Part shown: piece after piece, positions 25,582 through 34,914 of the stretch
Layout: every line of letters begins with the position of its first letter
How positions within the stretch are numbered: position 1 is the first letter of the stretch
DNA from: Bacteroides sp. MSB163
GTDB taxonomy: Bacteria > Bacteroidota > Bacteroidia > Bacteroidales > Bacteroidaceae
Reading direction: 5' to 3'
DNA length: 64,000 nt
Assembly (NCBI RefSeq): GCF_036416795.1
Contig: NZ_CP143867.1
Span: forward strand, 5,324,001 to 5,388,000
The notes under the pieces: generated by a model
Told to the model about the DNA's origin: nothing
The model's database searches: none
The model's input: the letters and a program-made list of their open reading frames with translations, nothing else
Program-made: the position numbers and the translations under genes

Positions 25582-26823
25582 TTAAATTTTTATTCTAATC
25601 ATTTCACATTTAACATTCTCACGTTTCATCAATATAGAAAGGATTAAATATAACAACATTGTATGTGTAAAGAAAAGGCTGGCAATACAACACAAGGCAC
25701 AAAAGGTTATTAAAATACATCGACCAGCTAAATTATTCTCCTTCCAAATCCAAATAATAAAAAGTAAGAAAAGAAATAAGCCCACAACACCTGTATATAA
25801 TAAAAAGCTCTGTACAGTATTGAAATACAAATCATTTTCATCTTTAAATGACCAATTTACCGATGATTTCTTTATTCGTTTTTTCAAGACCTCTTTATTA
25901 TTAACCCCTAAGATTTGCTCTTTAAGACTTAAAGATGAATAGACAAAATACCCTCTCCAAATACGAAGGAAACCTGAAGAACCTATCTGATCACTGTTTA
26001 ATTGTTCTTGACGTCCCAACAGTTTTTCTCCTTGTTCAGTATTCAACATTGCCCTCGTAGCAAATATACCTAATGCTAAAATCAATAATAAACTCCCTAA
26101 AAATATCGCATGATTAAATTTTGAATATAAAAAGCATAGAAAAAAAACAGAAAACACAGCAAGCCCTATTAAAGCATTACCGGATTGTAATGCGAGTAAG
26201 GTTATGGCAATAACCGATCCTCTTAAATATGCTCTCTTTTTTGATACGAACAAAAACTCCAATATCAATAGTGGCAATAAAAATTGCACAAAATGAGCAG
26301 GTTCACTAAAAAAAGAAGAAGAACGTTCTGCACTCATTCTAGCCATTTCCCACACACTCGCATCTATTCCATCTACACCTCCTAATGTTAAAGGGAAAAC
26401 AGTTAATATACCTGAAAAACGATAACCTATAGTGTAATACATTAATTCCTGAAAAAAGAAAAAAATGATACATGTAAAAGCTATAATACGATAACACCTG
26501 AGAAATAGCTTTATATCTGCATTTCTTAAACAAAATAAAAAAAAGCCAAGTACAACCATCATTGATGTGGTACTTGGTGCAATGAGGGTAGATAAGGAAG
26601 TAGCACAAAGAACCCTTGCTATCAAAAAATAACTTATATATAGAAAAAGGACTTTGGGATATTGCAAATACAGATGTCTATTGAATATCCAGTAACTTAT
26701 CATTAATAGAATAGTAGGGATAAAACCAAAACTAAAAAATCCCCAACCATAAGTATATAGTATTGGATATAACAATAACAGTAACGTTACAATTATAGAA
26801 TTACTATTTTTAGACAAAAGCAT
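25582..26823 (-). CDS. O-antigen/capsule repeat-unit polymerase (Wzy-like)
   Basis: A 413-residue, very hydrophobic protein with about 11-12 TM segments and one larger periplasmic loop (about 255-325, NTEQGEKLLGRQEQLNSDQIGSSGFLRIWRGYFVYSS). The topology and the position beside wzx and glycosyltransferases fit Wzy, which polymerises undecaprenyl-linked repeat units in the periplasm. Wzy proteins share little sequence, so the call rests on topology and context. The gene is among the most AT-rich in the window. Confidence 0.75.
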   Translation of the reverse strand: MLLSKNSNSIIVTLLLLLYPILYTYGWGFFSFGFIPTILLMISYWIFNRHLYLQYPKVLFLYISYFLIARVLCATSLSTLIAPSTTSMMVVLGFFLFCLRNADIKLFLRCYRIIAFTCIIFFFFQELMYYTIGYRFSGILTVFPLTLGGVDGIDASVWEMARMSAERSSSFFSEPAHFVQFLLPLLILEFLFVSKKRAYLRGSVIAITLLALQSGNALIGLAVFSVFFLCFLYSKFNHAIFLGSLLLILALGIFATRAMLNTEQGEKLLGRQEQLNSDQIGSSGFLRIWRGYFVYSSLSLKEQILGVNNKEVLKKRIKKSSVNWSFKDENDLYFNTVQSFLLYTGVVGLFLFLLFIIWIWKENNLAGRCILITFCALCCIASLFFTHTMLLYLILSILMKRENVKCEMIRIKI

Positions 26824-26895
26824 ATAACAAAATCATTGAATAAGTATTTCATTAGGGATAAACATTCTCTTTATCCACAAAGAACAAACTTTATA

Positions 26896-28107
26896 CTATC
26901 CAAATATTCTTCTTCTAATTTTTTCTATCTTAGCATCACCGATGATATTCCTTAAACTACTCTTCATGTAATAACTCAGCTTATCTTTAAAGGAACTTAT
27001 TACCATAACATTGTAATAAACTTTATTATTATTTAAAAGTTTATTTATCAGATCTGAATTATGCCGATTTATTACATCAACATCCGGGTCTATATAATTA
27101 ACCGCCTCTTTATATTTATTATCCAATATTATATCCTTGAGAATTTTTGATGTTGGCACAATAGGCTCATTACTCCTAAATAAACGACTATGTGTCGTAT
27201 GTCCAAAAACTCCCAAAGGATAGGAATCATTCACATCTATTGATATTGTCGGAATATTTCTTGAAGCTCCTACTAAGACGGATCCTGATACCGCTATCAC
27301 AACATCTGTAACATCCAGAACATTCACTGGAATAGGAAATAAATATCCAAAGAAATGTGGTATTACCATATTTGTTTTGGATAGTTCTGCTTTAATATTA
27401 TCAATATAGCCTTTTTCAGAGGCTCCACCAATAAAGAATAAATTTACTTTAGTATCATTTTCCTCTGCAAATTTAATTACTTCCAAGACCATTTTTAGAA
27501 TGTAATTTTTTTCTAAGCGACCTATACTAGTAATTACAGGTAATGATTTATCAAATTCAAAATTAATACTTTCCGAAGATACAACATTATTATATGGTGT
27601 CATAATAAATTCATACTTATCGTTATGTTCAGAAGCAACTCTTATCGAAGCTTTTTTCTTAACGCTTATATGATTTAAGTATTCCCCTCTTTTTTGTTTC
27701 CAAAGAAGGTAATCTTCCTCAGCTTTAGAAAGTTTGGGATAAGTCTCATTAACAAAAAATAAAAGATTTAATCCGGAAAGATGCTCGGCAATCAGTTCAC
27801 CCCAATGTCTAAATCCAAAAGTTACCGATTCAATTACTACATCATCTGATTTTGTAACACGATTAGAAATTATATTCAGTACTTGTTTTCTTGCATTTTC
27901 ACTTAATGAAAATATAGGGAAACGCAAATTTTCAATACGATTATCTTTAAATTTTTTCAATTCAGGAATAAGAATTTTTCCTTCTAAAAAATAAAAGACT
28001 TCTACATGCCAACCTTCCTTCTCCAATGCCAGCATCTTATTACGAATATACATCTGCGCTCCTCCCATTTGTCGGATGGAATTATTTAAAAAGATATATG
28101 TTTTCAT
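26896..28107 (-). CDS. Glycosyltransferase (GT4-like)
   Basis: A 403-residue GT-B type protein. The N-terminal NNSIRQMGGAQMYIRNKMLALEKEGWHVEVFYF carries the glycine-rich acceptor-domain loop; the C-terminal half shows SIGRLEKNYILKMVLEVIKFAEEN near 195, VNLFFIGGASEKGYID near 222 and a late DVVIAVSGSVLVGASRNIPTISID near 265-290. Donor and acceptor are unknown. Gaps of 72 nt on the wzy side and 25 nt on the wzx side separate it from its operon neighbours. Confidence 0.78.
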   Translation of the reverse strand: MKTYIFLNNSIRQMGGAQMYIRNKMLALEKEGWHVEVFYFLEGKILIPELKKFKDNRIENLRFPIFSLSENARKQVLNIISNRVTKSDDVVIESVTFGFRHWGELIAEHLSGLNLLFFVNETYPKLSKAEEDYLLWKQKRGEYLNHISVKKKASIRVASEHNDKYEFIMTPYNNVVSSESINFEFDKSLPVITSIGRLEKNYILKMVLEVIKFAEENDTKVNLFFIGGASEKGYIDNIKAELSKTNMVIPHFFGYLFPIPVNVLDVTDVVIAVSGSVLVGASRNIPTISIDVNDSYPLGVFGHTTHSRLFRSNEPIVPTSKILKDIILDNKYKEAVNYIDPDVDVINRHNSDLINKLLNNNKVYYNVMVISSFKDKLSYYMKSSLRNIIGDAKIEKIRRRIFG

Positions 28108-28132
28108 ATAACTTACCCTTATTCAATTAGAC

Positions 28133-29644
28133 TTATGCAAACTTTGACTTTATTACTAATAACACTCTTTCTTTCATACCTCTAGACAAAAACATCCAAG
28201 CGACAACAAGCACATTCAGCACACTGATAAAAACTATGGTAGTAAAGCCCAAGAAACTACTCCTATCCACATACTGAGCAACTACAAAAGGAATAACCGA
28301 TGAAAGTATTAAAACAAAAAAACTCTTACGAAAACATCTTGCAAATTCAGAGACTTTATATCCCATCTCCTTCACCAAAAGATACGGTTTTATAATAAAA
28401 GCGAATAGAAAGGAAACACCAATGTAACTATACTGAACCCACATCACACTAAAACCACATTTTAATAGCATGTAAGCTAATATAAATTGTCCACCACAAA
28501 CAAAAAGAGCCGCTAACGAATTCCCTTTCAATTTGCCTGCAGCAGTAAGCGGAGTATAAAATGCACTACTATATGTTCCCATCATAGCAGAAACGATTAT
28601 ACACTGAGAGAATGCAACGGCATATTCCGGAACTTCTTTTAACCATAATTTCATAATAGGTTCAGTAAGAAGAAGAACTGGAATTCCAATAAGCAAAAAC
28701 AACTCAAAAACATAAATAGAAGACTCGAGAGTTAACTTTCTTGACTCATCATATTGCCTTGCTGCATATAGTTTAATAATCTGCGGATTAATAGCAGTCC
28801 GGAAATTATTTGTAAATTGCGTAATACCGTGTGATAACTGAGTAGCAACAGCTTGTGCCGCAACCACAACAGGCTGAAAAAACATACCGAAAAGCATCAC
28901 CAAACCTTGCACACGAAGAGTCTCAGCACAATGAGATATAATGTTCCACCCAGAGAATTTCATCATCTCTTTCAGTGTTGAGATACTAAAGTCTTTTGTG
29001 ATATGTGATTCATCCCAACGCCTGTAACAATAATAACGATAAATCATCGCTATTGAAAATTGAGTTGCAAACATCAATATGGTATAAAATACCAATTGAT
29101 CAATAGGCGATATTACTATTAAAAAAGCTATAGCCAACTTTAATAAAGCCTCAAGTAAACTGATATAAGCAAACGCTTTCATTTGCTCATGCGCCATAAT
29201 CAACGAAGTATAAGGAACTTGCGTAAATGTAACCAAGACAGTAGCTACTGAAATATGAAATACCCACAATGTAGCCTCAAGACGTTCGACCGGTATAATT
29301 GCCTTATTAAGAATAAACCACAAACCAACCGTTTCCATCAGCAGCACCACGATGCAGCCTAATGCGAAATGAGAAAAGAAAGAAGTACTGAATGTCTGCT
29401 TTAATCTCTTAAAATCACCAATGCCAATATCAAAAGTAAGAAAACGGGAAGTGGCAGTAGCTAATGTGCCATTTAAGAATGCAAGCATACTGACTATTCC
29501 CCCTACCAAATTATACAAACCATAATCATCAGCCCCCAAAGCATTGAGAATAACTCTCGATGTATAAAGGGTTACTGCCATGATAAGCAGCATTCTGATA
29601 TAGAGAAAACCGGTATTCTTTGCTATCCTTTTCGAATCAATCAT
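28133..29644 (-). CDS. Polysaccharide flippase (Wzx-like)
   Basis: A 503-residue MOP-superfamily protein with about 14 TM segments. It begins IAKNTGFLYIRMLLIMAVTLYTSRVILNALGADDYGLYNLVGG, the classic Wzx N terminus. It would flip undecaprenyl-pyrophosphate-linked repeat units across the inner membrane before polymerisation by the neighbouring Wzy. It follows the transaminase gene by 6 nt. Confidence 0.9.
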   Translation of the reverse strand: MIDSKRIAKNTGFLYIRMLLIMAVTLYTSRVILNALGADDYGLYNLVGGIVSMLAFLNGTLATATSRFLTFDIGIGDFKRLKQTFSTSFFSHFALGCIVVLLMETVGLWFILNKAIIPVERLEATLWVFHISVATVLVTFTQVPYTSLIMAHEQMKAFAYISLLEALLKLAIAFLIVISPIDQLVFYTILMFATQFSIAMIYRYYCYRRWDESHITKDFSISTLKEMMKFSGWNIISHCAETLRVQGLVMLFGMFFQPVVVAAQAVATQLSHGITQFTNNFRTAINPQIIKLYAARQYDESRKLTLESSIYVFELFLLIGIPVLLLTEPIMKLWLKEVPEYAVAFSQCIIVSAMMGTYSSAFYTPLTAAGKLKGNSLAALFVCGGQFILAYMLLKCGFSVMWVQYSYIGVSFLFAFIIKPYLLVKEMGYKVSEFARCFRKSFFVLILSSVIPFVVAQYVDRSSFLGFTTIVFISVLNVLVVAWMFLSRGMKERVLLVIKSKFA

Positions 29645-29650
29645 TCGTCG

Positions 29651-30787
29651 TTACCCTCTTGATTTATAAAACTCATCAATCAAATCAACAACTATCTTAA
29701 TCTCCTCATCCTTCAACTCATAGAACATAGGTAAACGTAACAGACAATCTGCAAAACGATCACAGAACGGCAAGTTGGGAATTTCTGTATAATTTGCTTT
29801 GTAATAGCCACTAAGATGCAAACTTAAATAGTGAAAAACAGACAGTACACCATTATCCTTCAGGTATTTTATAAGCGTAGTGCGTTCCTCAAGCGATCGG
29901 CATACCAAATAGAACATGTGAGCATTATTAGTTGCATATTCCGGCAGATTCGGCAGATGAACAAAACCTTTATCTTCAAGGTGCTTCAATCCTTCATAAT
30001 ATTGTTCCCAAATAGCTTTGCGGCGATCTTGAATCATATCCAAATTCTCAAGTTGCGCATAAAGAAATGCAGAAACAGTTTCTGAAGGCAGAAAAGAAGA
30101 ACCTATGTCCACCCAACCATATTTATTCACCTCACCACGAAAGAATTCAGAACGGTTAGTACCCTTCTCCCAAATAATTTCCGCACGACGGATGAATTGC
30201 TCATCGTTAATAACAAGCAAACCTCCTTCACCGGAAATTATATTTTTCGTTTCATGAAACGAAAAAGCTGCCAAGTGACCGATGCTTCCCAACGGACGTC
30301 CTTTATAAAAAGAATCTATGGCTTGTGCGGCATCTTCCACTACGAGCAAATTATACTTCTCTGCAACTTCCATAATTTTATCCATATCACAAGCTACACC
30401 AGCATAGTGAACAGGAACAATCACTTTTGTCCTCTCTGTAATCAAAGCTTCAATCTTATCTGCATCAATATTCGGATTATCCGAACAACAGTCTGCAAAT
30501 ACAATACTAGCACCCTGACGTACAAAAGCTAGTGCCGACGATACAAAAGTATAGCTTGGCACAATTACCTCATCACCAGATTTTATATCACAAAGAATAG
30601 CAGCCATTTCCAAAGCATCGGTACAAGATGTTGCCATCAATGCTTTTTTGAAACCATAGCGTTCTTCAAAAAATGCCTGACACTTTTTAGTAAACACACC
30701 ATTACCAGAAAGTTTACCTGTGTAAACTGCTTGATACATGTAATGAGCTTCCTTGCCTGTAAGGAAAGGCTTATTAAATGGAATCAT
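29651..30787 (-). CDS. rffA: dTDP-4-keto-6-deoxyhexose transaminase (RffA/WecE-like)
   Basis: A 378-residue PLP-dependent sugar aminotransferase of the DegT/DnrJ/EryC1 family. MIPFNKPFLTGKEAHYMYQAV and the PLP-lysine motif AAFSFHETKNIISGEGG (Lys near 182) match WecE/RffA, which makes dTDP-4-amino-4,6-dideoxygalactose. VEDAAQAID near 155 binds the cofactor ring. It would need dTDP-4-keto-6-deoxyglucose from RmlA/RmlB encoded elsewhere. Upstream lie SDR, KAS III, ACP and acyltransferase genes, suggesting its amino-sugar product is then N-acylated. Confidence 0.88.
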   Translation of the reverse strand: MIPFNKPFLTGKEAHYMYQAVYTGKLSGNGVFTKKCQAFFEERYGFKKALMATSCTDALEMAAILCDIKSGDEVIVPSYTFVSSALAFVRQGASIVFADCCSDNPNIDADKIEALITERTKVIVPVHYAGVACDMDKIMEVAEKYNLLVVEDAAQAIDSFYKGRPLGSIGHLAAFSFHETKNIISGEGGLLVINDEQFIRRAEIIWEKGTNRSEFFRGEVNKYGWVDIGSSFLPSETVSAFLYAQLENLDMIQDRRKAIWEQYYEGLKHLEDKGFVHLPNLPEYATNNAHMFYLVCRSLEERTTLIKYLKDNGVLSVFHYLSLHLSGYYKANYTEIPNLPFCDRFADCLLRLPMFYELKDEEIKIVVDLIDEFYKSRG

Positions 30788-30894
30788 AAACTAATAATTA
30801 TTGATTTTCGATTTTTATTCCTTTTGAAGAAATCTTGAAACGATAGCCATAAGATTTATAGGAATTTACTATTCCAACTATTAATGCCTATCAA

Positions 30895-31656
30895 TTACCG
30901 AGAAGTATATCCTCCGTCTATTACTATATTTTGCCCCGTAATCCAACGTGATGCATTCGAAAGAAGAAAAAGACATAGCTGTGACACATCAGTCACTTCA
31001 CCCAACCCTAATGGAAAACCGTCAATACGTTTCTTATAATCTTCTTCAGAAAGAGTCGACAAGAAATCCTGCATCATGGGAGTGAGAATTGTACCAGGTG
31101 AAACACAATTTATACAAATACCTTTTCTTGCAAGTTCCAATGCCATAGAGCGAACAGCACTTACCATAGCCCCCTTTGAAGCAGCATAAGCGGCTACTCC
31201 TCCACGCCCAATAATAGAAGTTATAGAAGAAAGCAAAACTATACGTCCATTATCATTGAAAAATTTCTTATTACTAAAGCAGCGAATAAACTCAAAAGCG
31301 CTCAAAGTGTTTACACGAAATAAAGTTTCATAATCATCTATAGACAACAACTTCACTGGAAGAGTTTTCTCTATCCCGGCAGCATGAATAAAACCATCTA
31401 GCTTACCATGAGTTATAACTATAGTTTCCACTAATTCTTTTATCCTATCCGGTTGTCCCAAATCAATTGAGTAATAAGAATGCCTTTCTGATTGTTGCAT
31501 CTCTTTCTGTGTCTCCTTCAGCCGCTTTTCATTTCGAGCAACAAGAATGACTGTAGCCCCCATTTTACTACAGTCAATCGCACATTGCCGGCCTATACCA
31601 GAAGATGCACCAGTAATAATAATCTTTTTTCCAGATAGAGAAAATGGATTATACAT
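30895..31656 (-). CDS. SDR-family 3-oxoacyl-ACP reductase-like enzyme
   Basis: A 253-residue classical short-chain dehydrogenase. NAD(P)-binding ITGASSGIGRQCA at 14-26, GFIHAAG near 88, catalytic Ser in IVLLSSITS near 140 and Tyr/Lys in YAASKGAMVSAVRSMALELA near 155, then CVSPGTILTPM. It looks like FabG. Next to KAS III and ACP genes it most likely reduces a 3-oxoacyl-ACP to 3-hydroxyacyl-ACP for decorating a sugar (inference). An alternative role as a keto-sugar reductase is possible. 107 nt with no recognised signal separate it from the transaminase gene. Confidence 0.85.
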   Translation of the reverse strand: MYNPFSLSGKKIIITGASSGIGRQCAIDCSKMGATVILVARNEKRLKETQKEMQQSERHSYYSIDLGQPDRIKELVETIVITHGKLDGFIHAAGIEKTLPVKLLSIDDYETLFRVNTLSAFEFIRCFSNKKFFNDNGRIVLLSSITSIIGRGGVAAYAASKGAMVSAVRSMALELARKGICINCVSPGTILTPMMQDFLSTLSEEDYKKRIDGFPLGLGEVTDVSQLCLFLLSNASRWITGQNIVIDGGYTSR

Positions 31657-31658
31657 TT

Positions 31659-32717
31659 TTACACCTCCACTATTTCACTGATTTTACAACCATCCAATGT
31701 TATAATGCCTGTAGCCCATGTCATACCAACACCAAAAGCACTTAAAAGTAACTTTTTAGGGGTATCAAACTTCCCTTGCAATTCACTTACAATAGTCAAA
31801 GGAACACTCACTGAGGAAGTGTTACCATATTTAGATATTGTTGAAGGAATCTTCGAAATATCTAACTTCAGCTTTTTGGCAAGATAAGAATTGATAAAGT
31901 TATTTGCTTGATGAAATATATAGTAATCCAACGAAGCGGCCTCAGTACCTGAATACTCAAAAATCCTTTTAATATCTTTGGGTATTTCGCGAATCACAAA
32001 ATTAAAAACATCAGCTCCTTGCATATATCCCTGTTCATCATTACGAATATTTCCATATTCATCTACGACTTTCTCCTTCAGTGTCTCAATAGAACTAGGA
32101 TTACGGTATCCTCCGCCTTTAATCATGATCAAATTTCCACGACTCCCATCCGAATTCAATGAAAAACAACTTTTTCCAAATTTTTCATCCCGTTCTATTA
32201 AAGCAGCAACGCCACCATCACCAAACAAAAATGCGGAACGTCTATCTTTAGGAGAATAAACTTTCGAACGAGTCTCCCCATCAAGAAATAAAGCTTTTCT
32301 AAGCCCCTTTTGCTGCATTAATGCATAAATAACACTCAAACCATATATAAATCCTGAGCATCCCAAAGTAATATCAAAAGCAATGGTCGAGTGAGATAAA
32401 CCCAATCTGTCTTGCAATAAAATAGATGTTGCAGGCATCCTATAGTCAGGAGTTTGTGACAAAAAAACCAGCAAATCTATCTCTTCGCGATTGATATTAT
32501 TATCTGCTATCAGTTTTTCAGCCGCAACAAAGCATAAATCAGAAGAGCATGTGTTCTCATCAGCAAAACGACGTTCATAAATTCCCACCTTATCAACTAC
32601 CTCTTTGACTTGTTCTTTGGGAAAATATTGAGTATATTCATAGTTATTAATAACAGTTCGGGGAACTGCCGCTGACAATGCAGATATACCAACCCCGTAA
32701 TATTCCAAAAATGCCAT
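31659..32717 (-). CDS. 3-oxoacyl-ACP synthase III (KAS III)-like enzyme
   Basis: About 352 residues with the KAS III thiolase fold. The triad is visible: Cys in TLGCSGFIYGL near 118, His in YYIFHQANNFI near 266 and Asn in KYGNTSSVSVP near 298. It would condense an acyl-CoA with malonyl-ACP to start a short 3-oxoacyl chain. The ACP gene directly upstream stops at 32720; I chose the ATG at 32717, although an ATG at 32732 overlapping the ACP end is also open. It is not in a fab cluster, so it is a dedicated copy for the capsule. Confidence 0.87.
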   Translation of the reverse strand: MAFLEYYGVGISALSAAVPRTVINNYEYTQYFPKEQVKEVVDKVGIYERRFADENTCSSDLCFVAAEKLIADNNINREEIDLLVFLSQTPDYRMPATSILLQDRLGLSHSTIAFDITLGCSGFIYGLSVIYALMQQKGLRKALFLDGETRSKVYSPKDRRSAFLFGDGGVAALIERDEKFGKSCFSLNSDGSRGNLIMIKGGGYRNPSSIETLKEKVVDEYGNIRNDEQGYMQGADVFNFVIREIPKDIKRIFEYSGTEAASLDYYIFHQANNFINSYLAKKLKLDISKIPSTISKYGNTSSVSVPLTIVSELQGKFDTPKKLLLSAFGVGMTWATGIITLDGCKISEIVEV

Positions 32718-32719
32718 AA

Positions 32720-32950
32720 TTATTTCTGACACTCAATAAATTGAACAATATCACTTATTGTTTGCAATTTCTTAAAATCCGCATTCTCTATCTGAGTATC
32801 GTATTCTTCATCCAGCATAGCTATAACAGAAAGAACCGCCAAAGAACTCCACTCATCCAATTCTCTAAACTTTGTATTTTCATTCAAATCCTCGGCAGAA
32901 TCCACTTCTACTGCTTCAGCAAATTTTTCTATAAAATCTTGTATATTCAT
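32720..32950 (-). CDS. Acyl carrier protein (capsule-dedicated)
   Basis: A 76-residue acidic four-helix ACP. The 4'-phosphopantetheine serine lies in the motif LDEWSSLAVLSVI near residue 37. The usual DSL is SSL here, but the serine is kept. It would carry the acyl chain built by the KAS III and SDR enzymes encoded just downstream. It is much shorter and more diverged than the housekeeping AcpP, and is co-transcribed with the KAS III gene (2-nt gap or overlap). Confidence 0.88.
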   Translation of the reverse strand: MNIQDFIEKFAEAVEVDSAEDLNENTKFRELDEWSSLAVLSVIAMLDEEYDTQIENADFKKLQTISDIVQFIECQK

Positions 32951-33025
32951 AATTCCACTTTTTTAATATCGTTTTAATCTAAAAATAATATTCACCTTCC
33001 AAATATAAAGACCAATTACCGTGTT

Positions 33026-33667
33026 TTACAACTTAGTAACTTTCATGGAATAACCAATATAGTGACCGGAAGAATTTATATCTTTTCCCAACACTACTCC
33101 TGGTGAGAGCCATACGTCATCAGCAACCGAAATTCCATCAGAAAGAATACAGCCTATACCTATAAAGCACCTTTTTCCGATTTTAACATTACCCGCAGTT
33201 GAAACACTAGTTGAAAAGAATGTATGTTTATCAACTAAGCAATCATGATTAACAATGGATCTTAAAGTTATACACACATCATCTTCTATTGTCGCATTCT
33301 TATTAACTATTGCAAAACTTGCTATCAGCACACCTTCTCCAATTTTAGATGTTGGATGTATAAAAGCCGTTTTACAAATAATATTCGCAAGAGGTATTCT
33401 ATTCTTAATCTTGTTGTATACTGTTTCTTTAAAAGCAAAATGCTTATACCCAATCGCTATAAATACACAATCAAATCTATCTTGATGATACAGCTCAACA
33501 ATACTATCTATTTTACCCAAAATCGGATAACCTTTGATTTTAGAACCTACTACAGCAAAATCATCAAAATAGCCCGCAATCTCAAAAGATTCTATTGAAT
33601 CATTTTCAATAGTGTCCACTATTTGCTGTCCAAAAGCCGCAGAACCGATTATCGCAATTCTTCTCAT
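33026..33667 (-). CDS. PglD/NeuD-like sugar N- or O-acyltransferase
   Basis: About 213 residues. A Rossmann-like N-terminal domain (MRRIAIIGSAAFGQQIVDTI) is followed by a left-handed beta helix (about 95-210). The PglD-type catalytic motif is present: SIVNHDCLVDKH near 140, where the His acts as base. PglD and VioB-like relatives acylate the 4-amino group of UDP/dTDP-4-amino-6-deoxy sugars, which fits the RffA-type transaminase in this operon. I chose the ATG at 33667, 1 nt past the upstream stop; a longer frame would overlap the ATP-grasp gene by 65 nt. Confidence 0.85.
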   Translation of the reverse strand: MRRIAIIGSAAFGQQIVDTIENDSIESFEIAGYFDDFAVVGSKIKGYPILGKIDSIVELYHQDRFDCVFIAIGYKHFAFKETVYNKIKNRIPLANIICKTAFIHPTSKIGEGVLIASFAIVNKNATIEDDVCITLRSIVNHDCLVDKHTFFSTSVSTAGNVKIGKRCFIGIGCILSDGISVADDVWLSPGVVLGKDINSSGHYIGYSMKVTKL

Positions 33668-33668
33668 T

Positions 33669-34793
33669 TTAAATAACAAATTTTGTATTACTCCTATATA
33701 TAAAATACCCGCTCCGATCCCCACTGCATTCAATATTACGCAATGTCTGATCTGTGATTTCCGCTTCTACTATCTCAGGATAGTCTGCTTTATTTTCAAT
33801 GATCGCTTTGAGACTTTCCGTTTCTTTACAGAGAAAATAAACACCAGAGTAGTTATGCTCTGTAATTTGGGGCTCGACAAATTCACCCATCGCTACTTTG
33901 ATAACTCCTTCTAAAAAGTCATACCCTGTAGAAAGGCGAACAAGTGTAGAGCCGATAAAATCACCTCCCATACGAGCGCCAATCTCAATGACACGGATAT
34001 CACCATCTTCAGTAATCTTTAATTCTGAATGTGACGCACCGTACCTTACATGAAGTGCATCCAAAGCACGTAAAACAATATCTTTTACTTGCTCTTGAAC
34101 AAGCGGAGAAAGCGCAGACGGCTGATGATGTTCCAACTCCACAAAATAAGGTGCTCCCGTAGTCACCTTGTCGGTGATTTGAAGAATATAATGACATCCC
34201 TCATAAGAAATAGACTCAACACTTATCTCACACCCTGTAACATATTCTTCGATAATAGCAGCACCATTGAAAGAATCTTTCTGTGCACGAGAAATAGCCT
34301 TTCCAAGCTGTACAGGATCAAGCACTTTTTCAACACCACGACTTCCGGAACGGTCAGTAGGCTTCACAATAAGCGGAAAATTAAACCCCTTAATGTTATA
34401 AGCATCGTCTTTAGATGCTATAGTATAGCGGGGTGAAGGAATCTTATTCATTGTAAAGCACTCACGCATCAAATATTTATTGGTTGTAATCTCTGAATAT
34501 TCATCCGGATTACTAATTAATCCCATACGAGATGCTACATAATTCACCGTAAGCACTGCTACATCACTGGCTATGGAAGTGATACCATCGATACCGATAC
34601 GCATACATTCCTTCAATATCTCCTCCTTTTCAACTATTGAAATTGGATAAAAATAATCAGCGTAAGCTTCACAAACCGCTCCATCTCGCCATGCAAAACA
34701 GTGGACTTCATACCCCAATTCTTTTGCCTTCAATACTGCAGGTAATTGCAAATAACTTCCACCTATTATTGCTAATTTCTTTTTCATTTGCAT
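33669..34793 (-). CDS. ATP-grasp ligase in capsule locus
   Basis: A 374-residue ATP-grasp enzyme. N-terminal pre-ATP-grasp domain (LAIIGGSYLQLPAVLKAKELGYEVHCF), ATP-grasp core (about 105-300) with FPLIVKPTDRSGSRGVEKV, EEYVTGCEISVES and VIEIGARMGGDFIGS (metal ligands). These enzymes make an amide or ester from a carboxylate and an amine with ATP. In polysaccharide loci they may attach an amino acid or link an acyl group to an amino sugar; the substrate here is unknown. ATGs at 34793 and 34787 are both possible. It directly precedes the PglD-like gene. Confidence 0.83.
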   Translation of the reverse strand: MQMKKKLAIIGGSYLQLPAVLKAKELGYEVHCFAWRDGAVCEAYADYFYPISIVEKEEILKECMRIGIDGITSIASDVAVLTVNYVASRMGLISNPDEYSEITTNKYLMRECFTMNKIPSPRYTIASKDDAYNIKGFNFPLIVKPTDRSGSRGVEKVLDPVQLGKAISRAQKDSFNGAAIIEEYVTGCEISVESISYEGCHYILQITDKVTTGAPYFVELEHHQPSALSPLVQEQVKDIVLRALDALHVRYGASHSELKITEDGDIRVIEIGARMGGDFIGSTLVRLSTGYDFLEGVIKVAMGEFVEPQITEHNYSGVYFLCKETESLKAIIENKADYPEIVEAEITDQTLRNIECSGDRSGYFIYRSNTKFVI

Positions 34794-34914
34794 ATTTATA
34801 ATAATTCATAGGTAAGCGTACCACAAAACAGCAGACAAATGCACCTTTTCATTCACAGCAATAGCCCTTGCAATCACATGTACTATGAACTTAAAATACC
34901 TATATGTAGATTAT

